Shown here piece after piece: positions 13,758 to 19,805 of a stretch of DNA of 23,813 nucleotides. The stretch is from a virus, in the IMG/VR virus record IMGVR_UViG_3300044623_000265, positions 1 through 23,813 of that record; one strand, 5' to 3'. Numbering within the stretch: the stretch's first letter is position 1; every line of letters begins with the position of its first letter. The translations under genes were made by a program, and so were the position numbers. A model generated the notes under the pieces. It was not told the origin of the DNA. It made no database searches and was given only the letters and a program-made list of their open reading frames with translations.

Positions 13758-16255
13758 TAGGCAAAAAAGAGTTCAAGGTTTACAGTTTTTTCTACACTCC
13801 AACCAATGGAGTCTAGAATAGTTTTCAACGGTTCGAGAAATGACTTCTCAAACTGTAAGTCATAATCCACATATTTGTCAAGACCAAGTTCTTTGGGAAA
13901 CTCCTGAATGAAAGAGATAACATTTTCTTGAAGTGGATTTGGTTTTTTCAAATAACAAAATTTGATTTTCTCTCCGTTATTAATCAAAGAGTATTTCTGA
14001 GTCAGGTTATTCTTCTTGATGTAATGATTAAAGAGAAGAGCACCACGAGCGTGAATTGGAGTTCCTTTTTCATAGATTGAATTCACACTTTTGTGTTTGT
14101 CAACATTACTGACTGTACGAGGAAAAGAAATGTCTTCTGGAGGAAGTGACTTGAATTCTTTCCGACTTTTATCAATAAAGTTGATTACATCATCTTCAGT
14201 TCCACTCATCATCAACTTGAGACAATCCTTAATCATTTTACGACAAGGGCTAGGAGTTGATGATTTAACGGCTTCGATACCCATAATCTTGAGTTTGGGT
14301 TCTGCATATCGAACACCTTCACTATCCCATACATTGAGAATGTATCGTTTCTTTGCAGTCCAGATACCACGGTCAGCAATGTTTTCCCGTTTCATTGACA
14401 TCTTCTGGTCGTATGCATTCACATACTCAGCAAGTTCTTTGTAGTTCTTTTCAATGTAGGGTTCAATCTGATCCTCACAAGCTTTGTTGAGAAAGTCAAC
14501 AACTTTACTTCTGTCGGTGACTCCATTCGGAAAGACACGATCAACAAGTGGGCCAAGATTGAGATAGATACTATCCGTATCAGATGCAATTACATAATCC
14601 ACATCTTCTGTTTTGAGAATCTTATTGAGATACTCATTCATTCGATTCTCAATCCATCGAATACTAACTTGACCCGATAGAGTAATCGCTTCTGCATTTG
14701 CAAGTTTGTAGTATCGGAAGTATTGATTACCAATGGCACCATAAGCAGAGTTCAAAGAAATCTTTTTCGCCATCTGAATATTGTTGCATCGTGCGATCTC
14801 TTTCTTCAATGCAACAGATGGTGTCTTCTCATTCTGTTTCTTGGCTTCAATCATCTTCTTTTTGAAGATGACACGTTCATCATAATACTTCTGCATCAAC
14901 TCAGGAAGAAATCCTTGAGATGTTTTTGAATACATCGCACCATTCGCACAGACTGCATAGTCTTTGTAAAGTTCAAAGTTGATACTTTGATTCAGAATCT
15001 TTTCAACATTTGCAGTTGGATGTCTTTCTTCCAAGATGGTCTCTGGGGAGATGTTGTACTGCATAATAAGATGGGGATACAAGCTATTAAGATCAAAACT
15101 GACCACCCAATCATAACGCCCAGGAATCGGTTCCTTAACATAGGCTCCTGCATATTTGGAATCCTTGTCAGATTTTTCTCTGGGAGGAATCACAATGTTC
15201 TTCCTCTTTAGATAGTTATAAATGATCGTATCCCACATACGAACTTGTGAAAATATATCTTGATAATTCACCTTAGCGTCATAAGCCATAGTCAATGCAA
15301 GTTCAATCAACTTGAGTTTATCCTCAAGACGATCCACCAGTTCTACGTCGATGATGTTGTACTCTACAAACTTCTGCCACCCATTAGTGTAAAAATCCTT
15401 GAAAGTATCAAACTCAGAGTGATCAAGTTTCTTCTGACCAAGTTCTTGTTGAGCAATGTAATCCAATCGAAAACTTTCCTGATTGGGCGTTCCAGGAGAC
15501 CAACGATACAGACGCATATAATCCAGGATTGAAAGACCTCCAATATCAACCGTGTGATTTTTACGACCCTGAACAAACACTTCTGTTTGTGTAACAAGAT
15601 TCCACGGTGACATTCTTCGCATCAACTTTTCACCGATGACACGATCCATACGACCGATGAGGTAAGGAAGGTCGAAGAACTCACAGTTCCAACCAGTTAC
15701 CACATCAGGCATATTATTCGACCACCAAGCAACGAAGTCTGACAACATCGAATGTTCATCACTGAACTGTCGATATTCAACATTCTTCTGAGAGTTTTGA
15801 AATGGGCCTACACCCCAAGTTGTGATTTGTTTGGTGTTAAAGTCTTGAATTGTAATCAACAACAATTCTTCACTACAACTTTCAACATCAGGAAATCCAC
15901 CTTCAGATTTTGTTTCGATGTCAATCGTGAAAAGTTTGATCTTCTTGATGTCAAACTCTAATTGTTCTTCTGGATAGTTCTCAGAAATATACTGATACAC
16001 ATATCGTTCATTTCCATAGATGCGAAAGTTATCTACGTCTTTATATTTTTCATAGAACTCTCTGCAGTCACGCACAAAACCAGGTTGAATAGCTTCAACA
16101 CATTCACCTTCGAGAGTGCGATATTTAGTTTTCTTTTGAGAAGGAACGAAAAGAGTAGGTCTCCAATCTTCTCTCTTTGTTACAGACCTACCGTTTTCAT
16201 AACCTCGAACAAGAAACTGATTACCAATGAGTTGAACGTTAGTGTAAAATTTCAC
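13757..16255 (-). CDS. 43: Family B DNA polymerase, T4 gp43-like
   Basis: Replicative DNA polymerase with a 3'-5' proofreading domain; it acts with clamp gp45 and loader gp44/62. It has 832 residues; T4 gp43 has 898. Exonuclease motifs: FTIDIETKS (Asp112, Glu114, the same numbers as in T4), GWNCEFFDLPY (Asp195) and YNIIDVELVDRL (Tyr299, Asp303). Polymerase motifs: A, SFDLNSLYPHL (Asp388); B, KKISLNSAYGAIGN (498 to 510); C, ASDTDSIYL (Asp559, Asp561). KKRY follows at 635 to 638. The C-terminal LELFFA fits the clamp-binding tail of T4 (LDFLFG). The start is GTG at 16255, forming a GTGA overlap with the upstream gene's stop. No ATG lies upstream in this frame, so a weak, coupled start may limit expression. 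No inteins or introns are seen. Confidence 0.96.
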   Translation of the reverse strand: MKFYTNVQLIGNQFLVRGYENGRSVTKREDWRPTLFVPSQKKTKYRTLEGECVEAIQPGFVRDCREFYEKYKDVDNFRIYGNERYVYQYISENYPEEQLEFDIKKIKLFTIDIETKSEGGFPDVESCSEELLLITIQDFNTKQITTWGVGPFQNSQKNVEYRQFSDEHSMLSDFVAWWSNNMPDVVTGWNCEFFDLPYLIGRMDRVIGEKLMRRMSPWNLVTQTEVFVQGRKNHTVDIGGLSILDYMRLYRWSPGTPNQESFRLDYIAQQELGQKKLDHSEFDTFKDFYTNGWQKFVEYNIIDVELVDRLEDKLKLIELALTMAYDAKVNYQDIFSQVRMWDTIIYNYLKRKNIVIPPREKSDKDSKYAGAYVKEPIPGRYDWVVSFDLNSLYPHLIMQYNISPETILEERHPTANVEKILNQSINFELYKDYAVCANGAMYSKTSQGFLPELMQKYYDERVIFKKKMIEAKKQNEKTPSVALKKEIARCNNIQMAKKISLNSAYGAIGNQYFRYYKLANAEAITLSGQVSIRWIENRMNEYLNKILKTEDVDYVIASDTDSIYLNLGPLVDRVFPNGVTDRSKVVDFLNKACEDQIEPYIEKNYKELAEYVNAYDQKMSMKRENIADRGIWTAKKRYILNVWDSEGVRYAEPKLKIMGIEAVKSSTPSPCRKMIKDCLKLMMSGTEDDVINFIDKSRKEFKSLPPEDISFPRTVSNVDKHKSVNSIYEKGTPIHARGALLFNHYIKKNNLTQKYSLINNGEKIKFCYLKKPNPLQENVISFIQEFPKELGLDKYVDYDLQFEKSFLEPLKTILDSIGWSVEKTVNLELFFA

Positions 16256-16512
16256 GAAGTAAGACCTAAGTACATATTCAAGTATTTCTCGTTAGGATCA
16301 ACGAGAGTCAATATTTTATCAGAATGAATCATCATTTCACTCTGATCGGTATAGGATCTCATCCACTCAGAAAGTGAATCACCTACAACACTATAAGGGT
16401 TTATGAGTTTGCAGTTTGGTTCTCCAAGTTCTGCATAAATTTCTGCGATCTCAGAAATGACAAGTTCATTCGTTGATAACAATAGGATTTTGATTATTCG
16501 TTGGTCTTCCAT
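16252..16512 (-). CDS. Small beta-rich protein upstream of gp43 (possible Sm-like), 86 residues
   Basis: Product: MEDQRIIKILLLSTNELVIS, then EIAEIYAELGEPNCKLINPY, SVVGDSLSEWMRSYTDQSE and MMIHSDKILTLVDPNEKYLN. The pattern of short strands (KILLLSTNELVISEI, CKLINPYSVV, KILTLVDP) suggests a small Sm/SH3-like barrel. It parallels the N-terminal half of the gene just upstream, so the two may be diverged duplicates. I recall conserved cyanophage proteins of this type next to the polymerase gene, without a known role. It overlaps the upstream gene by 47 bases, which is unusually long for this window, and its stop overlaps the gp43 GTG start by four. The start is ATG at 16512, with GGAAAAGG before it. 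An RNA- or protein-binding role is inference. Confidence 0.78.
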   Translation of the reverse strand: MEDQRIIKILLLSTNELVISEIAEIYAELGEPNCKLINPYSVVGDSLSEWMRSYTDQSEMMIHSDKILTLVDPNEKYLNMYLGLTS

Positions 16513-16846
16513 TTACCTTTTCCTCATACAGTTTCTTAAGATTCTCAATCGGTTCTACAATTGTTACGACCCAATCTGCAGAACAAGGAATATTACGTTC
16601 TGCAGAAAGAGGAACCCAAGGGTAAAAGGTGACACCGAGTTTGGAACCAAATTGTTTTGTTACACCGTTTTCAGTTTCCACACCTTCGTGTTCACTCAAT
16701 ACCGTTGGTTCATCGGTTGAATAAATCTTCAACACCAATGGTTCATCAAAATAATAACCAACCACGTCTTCCGATGTTCCACGAATCTCTTTTACGTCTG
16801 CGATGATATCCTCACCAGATTTTAACATCACTAGTTTTACAGACAT
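16466..16846 (-). CDS. Small beta-rich protein (possible Sm-like), first gene after early promoter, 126 residues
   Basis: Product begins MSVKLVMLKSGEDIIADVKE and continues IRGTSEDVVGYYFDEPLVLK, IYSTDEPTVLSEHEGVETEN, GVTKQFGSKLGVTFYPWVPL and SAERNIPCSADWVVTIVEPI, ending in a polar tail. The LxSGEDIIADVKE strand-turn-strand start and the later FYPWVPLS and DWVVTIVEP strands suggest a small beta barrel. Related proteins of this pattern are, as far as I recall, conserved in cyanomyoviruses without assigned function. The start is secure: ATG at 16846 with GGAG five bases upstream. It follows a near-consensus sigma-70 promoter at 16869 to 16897, so it is the first gene of the polymerase unit and probably abundant early. 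In-frame upstream codons exist but belong to the promoter and hairpin region. Confidence 0.82.
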   Translation of the reverse strand: MSVKLVMLKSGEDIIADVKEIRGTSEDVVGYYFDEPLVLKIYSTDEPTVLSEHEGVETENGVTKQFGSKLGVTFYPWVPLSAERNIPCSADWVVTIVEPIENLKKLYEEKVNGRPTNNQNPIVINE

Positions 16847-16868
16847 TTTTACTCCTTTTCTCTTAGAC

Positions 16869-16897
16869 ATTATAAAGGGGAACTTGGTCTTAGTCAA
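16869..16897 (-). promoter_or_regulatory. Strong early promoter, host sigma-70 type
   Basis: The minus strand shows TTGACT (16897 to 16892), a 17-base spacer and TATAAT (16874 to 16869): five of six bases at -35, six of six at -10, and ideal spacing. The start of transcription would be near 16862, giving a leader of about 15 bases with GGAG before the ATG at 16846. It should let the host RNA polymerase express the gp43, UvsX, gp41 and MazG unit early. The -35 lies in the loop and arm of a perfect hairpin. Confidence 0.8.
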
Positions 16898-16906
16898 GTT
16901 CCCCTT
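16875..16906 (-). terminator. Perfect 12-bp hairpin overlapping the early promoter
   Basis: AAGGGGAACTTG (16906 to 16895) pairs perfectly with CAAGTTCCCCTT (16886 to 16875) around an 8-base loop. On the minus strand it is followed only by TTTATAAT, a poor T-tract, so termination may be partial. It would stop or slow transcripts coming from the Hsp20 and capsid-peptide genes while the DNA form holds the promoter's -35 and spacer. Confidence 0.6.
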
Positions 16907-16933
16907 GCCGACGATATTTGGGTTGCCCCTTTT

Positions 16934-16941
16934 TTATTTAG
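16934..16941 (-). promoter_or_regulatory. Late-type promoter box CTAAATAA
   Basis: The minus-strand CTAAATAA overlaps the TAA stop of the 60-residue peptide gene and lies about 90 bases before the ATG at 16846. It could allow late transcription into the polymerase unit, through the hairpin. Support is positional only. Confidence 0.35.
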
Positions 16942-17120
16942 TCTCCATCACCGCCGTCACCACCTCCACCATCACCACCATCACCATTTCCAGAATCACC
17001 ACCAGCACTTGATGCAGACCTCTTTGCATAGGCTTTTCCTTTCGGTAATCCTAATTGAGGTTTAGCCATTTTATAGGAAATTGTTTTAATCTCGGAAATG
17101 AACTGATGAAAAGATTTCAT
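16938..17120 (-). CDS. 60-residue peptide with capsid-targeting-like start and Gly/Asp tail
   Basis: The product starts MKSFHQFISE, very close to the T4 capsid targeting sequence MKTYQEFIAE, and the Ile-Ser-Glu fits the prohead protease cut rule. The middle is basic (KMAKPQLGLPKGKAYAKRS), and the last 20 residues are almost only Gly and Asp (GGDGGGGDGGDGD). On the plus strand the tail appears as repeats of CACCAC/CATCAC units, more GC-rich than the surroundings. If it is cleaved after residue 10, a short basic-acidic peptide would remain inside the head, like the small internal peptides of T4. No ribosome-binding site is visible before the ATG at 17120. A late-type box overlaps the hsp20 stop 13 to 20 bases upstream. 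An alternative start at the internal Met (MAKPQLG) would lose the targeting segment. Confidence 0.7.
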   Translation of the reverse strand: MKSFHQFISEIKTISYKMAKPQLGLPKGKAYAKRSASSAGGDSGNGDGGDGGGGDGGDGD

Positions 17121-17132
17121 TGTTTTTTATTT

Positions 17133-17140
17133 GTATTTAG
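17133..17140 (-). promoter_or_regulatory. Late-type promoter box CTAAATAC
   Basis: The minus-strand CTAAATAC overlaps the TAA stop of hsp20 and precedes the ATG at 17120 by 12 bases, so its transcript would have almost no leader. The same CTAAATAC octamer occurs at 10645 before another late gene. Confidence 0.45.
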
Positions 17141-17571
17141 AGATAATCTCTTCGAGCGTGATGATCAGGAACTACCTTACCAAGAACAATAGTCAAAAGC
17201 CCATCTTCAAATGTTACTGCTCGCACTTCCGTGTCATCGGATAATGTCCACGATCTCTTGAAAGATCGTTGAGCCAATCCCTTATGGACGTAGTGGGTAT
17301 CAGACTCTTTGTCTTCTTTTTGCCCTTCGACAAAAAGTTTTCCATACTCTGTGTATACATTGACTTCCTCCTTTTTAAATCCAGCAAGTGCAAGTTCTAA
17401 ACGAGATTCTACGTTACTCAGTTGAACGAGATTGTATGGTGGATAATTAGAAGTTGTTTCGTGAAGATTGAACAGACGATCAAAGTATTCATCAAGACCA
17501 ATACTATTGCGATTGATCCTGTCAAAAAGAGCAGGCAAATCCGCAGCAGTATACCTTGTAAGGTTAGTCAT
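17137..17571 (-). CDS. hsp20: Small heat shock protein, Hsp20/alpha-crystallin family
   Basis: A 144-residue ATP-independent chaperone. Genes of this family are a hallmark of T4-like cyanophages, where they may hold phage or host proteins folded during infection. The N-terminal arm is MTNLTRYTAADLPALFDRIN with a DEYFDRLFN helix. The alpha-crystallin domain runs from about residue 45, with LELALAGFKKEEVNVYTEYG, KLFVEGQKED and the family's C-terminal consensus as VTFEDGLLTIVL near 125. The end (GKVVPDHHARRDYL) lacks a clear I-x-I motif, which in cellular homologues links dimers into larger oligomers. The ATG at 17571 has GGAG eight bases upstream; an upstream in-frame start adding 17 residues has no such site. 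A late-type box lies at 17629, and a terminator separates it from regA. Confidence 0.93.
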   Translation of the reverse strand: MTNLTRYTAADLPALFDRINRNSIGLDEYFDRLFNLHETTSNYPPYNLVQLSNVESRLELALAGFKKEEVNVYTEYGKLFVEGQKEDKESDTHYVHKGLAQRSFKRSWTLSDDTEVRAVTFEDGLLTIVLGKVVPDHHARRDYL

Positions 17572-17628
17572 TATGGTAGCTCCTTTAAAAGCGAGTTTGT
17601 GTTTTGTGGACCCTTTCGGCATCCAATA

Positions 17629-17636
17629 TTATTTAA
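17629..17636 (-). promoter_or_regulatory. Late-type promoter box TTAAATAA before hsp20
   Basis: The minus-strand TTAAATAA lies between the regA terminator and hsp20, 57 bases before the hsp20 ATG, leaving a leader of about 50 bases. The neighbouring TAATAT could alternatively serve as a -10 element, but no good -35 is visible. Confidence 0.4.
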
Positions 17637-17648
17637 CCATAAAACGAA

Positions 17649-17682
17649 AAAGAGAGGAACGGTAAAAACCGAACCTCTCTTT
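17649..17682 (-). terminator. Rho-independent terminator after regA
   Basis: AAAGAGAGG pairs with CCTCTCTTT, with a further CGG/CCG stem inside and a TTTTTA loop, followed on the minus strand by TTTTTCGTTTT. It lies 47 bases after the regA stop and closes the clamp operon. The plus-strand side lacks an equal T-tract, so it probably works in one direction. Confidence 0.85.
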
Positions 17683-17725
17683 AGGGTGTTCCGACTTTTG
17701 TAGAGACCGCACGAAAGTCTCATCA

Positions 17726-17733
17726 ATATTTAT
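17726..17733 (-). promoter_or_regulatory. Late-type box AATAAATA at regA stop
   Basis: The minus-strand AATAAATA overlaps the regA TAA stop. A transcript from it would begin near 17718 and run straight into the terminator at 17649 to 17682, giving an RNA of about 70 bases. The same octamer precedes the nucleotidyltransferase gene at 9676. Confidence 0.35.
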
Positions 17734-18164
17734 TCTTCTTCGGGTTTCTTTCTTTTACCAATGTTATATTTGGTTTCAAGTTCCCATTCGTTCTTTTCTT
17801 TGTACGAAAGAACTTTAATCTGATTGAGAGGGGCAATGTCTCCACACTTTTCTGAAAACACAACACTAATCAATCCCCAATCAAGAAGAAGTTGAATAAT
17901 ACGATTACGACGTTGTACATCGTTTACCGTAATGTTAGCTCTCTTACCGTCTAGAGCAAACAGTTCTTTAAAGTGAACAATATAATACTTACCCTGTTTG
18001 TGTAGGATATGACAAGATTGGTAGAGTTTTTTCTCCTTTCTTGATGCAACTCCGATACGAGTCAGTGTTTCACGAACCTTCAAAAAATCATCTGGTTCAT
18101 TTAGTGTCACTTCAATCATTTGGTCAGGAGACCACCTGATTTCAGGTTCAACAATAGCGCTCAT
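17730..18164 (-). CDS. regA: Translational repressor RegA
   Basis: RNA-binding protein that blocks ribosome access to the starts of many early T4 messages, including the clamp and clamp loader genes upstream and its own. It has 144 residues against 122 in T4. Residues 16 onward align almost directly with T4 RegA: MIEVTLNEPDDFLKVRETLT, RIGVASRKEKKLYQSCHIL, GKYYIVHFKELFALDG, LLLDWGLISVV and YKEKNEWELETKYNIG. The start at 18164 is well supported by GGAGG six bases upstream, so the product carries a 15-residue N-terminal extension (MSAIVEPEIRWSPDQ). The internal Met that would match the T4 start lacks a ribosome-binding site. The C-terminus is a short charged tail (KRKKPEEE). It overlaps gp62 by four bases and is followed by a terminator. 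Confidence 0.95.
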   Translation of the reverse strand: MSAIVEPEIRWSPDQMIEVTLNEPDDFLKVRETLTRIGVASRKEKKLYQSCHILHKQGKYYIVHFKELFALDGKRANITVNDVQRRNRIIQLLLDWGLISVVFSEKCGDIAPLNQIKVLSYKEKNEWELETKYNIGKRKKPEEE

Positions 18165-18541
18165 TTTTTTCCTCCAGTTTCAAGTCGCTGTCTAATAGAT
18201 GAAAGTTGTTCTTGAGTCAGAATATTCAAAACTTGTTTGGCTTTCTCATTACTATAACCATAATATTGTTTAATAATGTCAAGGTCTTTAATCTGATCTT
18301 TTCGGAGCCAGGGAGAAAATCTCTTCTTTTTCCTCAGACTATTTAGTAAAAAGTCATACTGTAGTTTTTTTGACAGCCCGTGATTCTTGTTAAGTTCATT
18401 CACAAACATCACACAATCAATGTGACCAGACAGACAACGATTAATGATGTAAGGAGGATATTGTTTTTCCAGAAGAGGATCTTCATCTAGAAGATTCTCT
18501 TTGGATATATTAATTGAGTTCAACCAATCCTTGAGTTCCAT
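18161..18541 (-). CDS. 62: Clamp loader small subunit, T4 gp62-like
   Basis: Non-ATPase subunit that completes the gp44/gp62 clamp loader. It has 126 residues, clearly shorter than T4 gp62 (187), but it matches the cyanophage form I recall: LLDEDPLLEKQYPPYIINRC, GHIDCVMFVNELNKNHGL, YDFLLNSLRKKKRFSPWLRK and YYGYSNEKAKQVLNILTQEQ. The RGKRYGKWAK patch of T4 corresponds to KKKRFSPWLRK here. In T4 the gene follows gp44 directly and its translation is coupled to it, giving four gp44 per gp62. Here three genes lie between. The ATG shares a base with the stop of the 47-residue gene (TAATG), and its own stop overlaps the regA ATG by four bases. Confidence 0.88.
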   Translation of the reverse strand: MELKDWLNSINISKENLLDEDPLLEKQYPPYIINRCLSGHIDCVMFVNELNKNHGLSKKLQYDFLLNSLRKKKRFSPWLRKDQIKDLDIIKQYYGYSNEKAKQVLNILTQEQLSSIRQRLETGGKK

Positions 18542-18684
18542 TATTTAAATACCGCAGTGACACTGATAACATTTGCACCAGGATTTCTTGCAAGTGCAAC
18601 TTCCTTTGCATCCTTATAATCTCTGGCAATTACTTCTTCCTTAAAGACCGTACCAGCTTTGTAGAGAGTTACTTCACATTTCAT
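18541..18684 (-). CDS. Small conserved protein, 47 residues
   Basis: Below usual length limits but convincing. The product starts MKCEVTLYKAGTVFKEEVIA and continues RDYKDAKEVALARNPGANVI and SVTAVFK. A beta-alpha-beta plan is visible: strand (EVTLYKAG), strand (VFKEEVIA), helix (DAKEVALAR) and strand (ANVISVTAVF). The ALARNPGA motif is one I recall from small cyanophage proteins. Function unknown. The ATG overlaps the stop of the DruA-like gene by four bases (ATGA), and the stop overlaps the gp62 ATG by one, so it is translated as part of the clamp loader operon and may couple gp62 synthesis to the genes upstream. Confidence 0.8.
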   Translation of the reverse strand: MKCEVTLYKAGTVFKEEVIARDYKDAKEVALARNPGANVISVTAVFK

Positions 18685-19805
18685 CGGATAATATCAATCT
18701 CCATATCTTTACTCCAGACTTCAAGTTCAGTACGAAGAGTTCCTTCAGACTTCAGAGACTCATATCTCTTTGAAGACTTGTTCTTCCACCAAGTAATTAA
18801 GTTCTCCATATAAAACTTGTCAAAGTTGATTGGGTTTTCAATCAGTTTGTCTTCGTCACCACGAATAACTTCTCTGGAGTTAGCAAATCCGTAATCACTG
18901 AAGTAAGTTCTCTTTTGTTCTGTAAGTGATTTTGCAGTTGCAATTGCATCCTTGAACTGACTCAACTTCACATTCCCCTGCAAACTCTTGGAGATGATTG
19001 AGATCATTCTCTGTTGTGTTTTCAATTTGCGGCTGGATGCATTCTCCTTGACCAGAAGTTGATTGTTGTTCCTCTCGATAAACCATCGGTTTAGATCCTT
19101 AAAAATGTGATCGTGAAGTAGAGGAGTAAAATCACTCTGAGTCAGACCCTTGTATCGAAGATACGGTTTCAGACCATCATATTGTGAAGAAGACTTTGTG
19201 GAACCATACAGAGATGTGGTTTCAAACAAACAAATGTCTGTGTTGTACTTCTTGTTCAGTTCTAGTCTAGCTTCGTGAGAACAACAAAGCAGAGCGAGTA
19301 ATTTTCCTCCCAAGTAGTTATAACCGAAAGGTTGTGTGGGTACAATAATGAACCCCATAATCGAATGACGATTGAACCTAGACAACTCTGGAGGTTGTCC
19401 AAGCCAATCGTTACGAGGTTTTGAATTGATAGTGGGAGAACCAAATCGAATAAAACCAACGATCTTCTTGGTGTTGGTTTCTACAACAATCCACTTCAAA
19501 CTCTTACCGGGAATTGAATCTTCAATCGAGTGAGACGTTGTGATCTGCAGTCTTTCGTTGAAGTATTCATTTGTGAAGCTATAATCTTCCCCAGCGGTAT
19601 AAACCTTGAAGTTCATATCCTCTGGGCGCATATTGAATGCATCAAACATATCATCCTCTGGGCCACACCCAGGAATGTATGTTGGCATCTGTGACATTCT
19701 ATCAAGTTTTACGTTGCGAAGATATTCATCGATACGACCCATATTGGAGAAGTAATCAATGAACTGATCTGCAGCATACGTAGCATCATCAACACCTAAC
19801 ATCAT
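18681..19805 (-). CDS. DUF4338/DruA-like protein inside the clamp loader operon
   Basis: A 374-residue protein between gp44 and gp62. Residues 103 to 230 follow the DUF4338 plan known from the Druantia protein DruA and many transposon-linked proteins: LKWIVVETNTKKIVGFIRFG, then RNDWLGQPPELSRFNRH, a strand and helix SIMGFIIVPTQPFGYNYLGG, KLLALLCCSHEARLELNKKY, and NTDICLFETTSLYGSTKSS followed by YLRYKGLTQ. In the family these correspond to the GR(F/L)xIxP, NLxSxxL, RYGxxPxLxETF and GTxYxxxxW/GxT positions. The early strands also resemble GNAT or Mom-like acyltransferase folds. The C-terminal 140 residues are helical and basic (ASSRKLKTQQRMISIISKSL), perhaps for nucleic acid binding. The biochemical function of this family is not settled. 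The ATG at 19805 overlaps the preceding stop (ATGA). Homology by eye only. Confidence 0.62.
   Translation of the reverse strand: MMLGVDDATYAADQFIDYFSNMGRIDEYLRNVKLDRMSQMPTYIPGCGPEDDMFDAFNMRPEDMNFKVYTAGEDYSFTNEYFNERLQITTSHSIEDSIPGKSLKWIVVETNTKKIVGFIRFGSPTINSKPRNDWLGQPPELSRFNRHSIMGFIIVPTQPFGYNYLGGKLLALLCCSHEARLELNKKYNTDICLFETTSLYGSTKSSSQYDGLKPYLRYKGLTQSDFTPLLHDHIFKDLNRWFIERNNNQLLVKENASSRKLKTQQRMISIISKSLQGNVKLSQFKDAIATAKSLTEQKRTYFSDYGFANSREVIRGDEDKLIENPINFDKFYMENLITWWKNKSSKRYESLKSEGTLRTELEVWSKDMEIDIIR

Noticed and set aside
13757-16255. Split or intron/intein-containing DNA polymerase gene
   Set aside because: All exonuclease and polymerase motifs are in one uninterrupted frame of normal spacing.
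16940-17000. Short CACCAC/CATCAC repeats as a CRISPR or satellite
   Set aside because: The repeats are simply the codons of the Gly/Asp tail of a small protein, with no spacers and no fixed repeat unit.
17690-17735. Hammerhead-like ribozyme at TTGATGAG followed by a GAGAC/GTCTC stem
   Set aside because: The conserved GAAA segment after stem II and the cleavage-site sequence are missing, so the resemblance is limited to a few bases.
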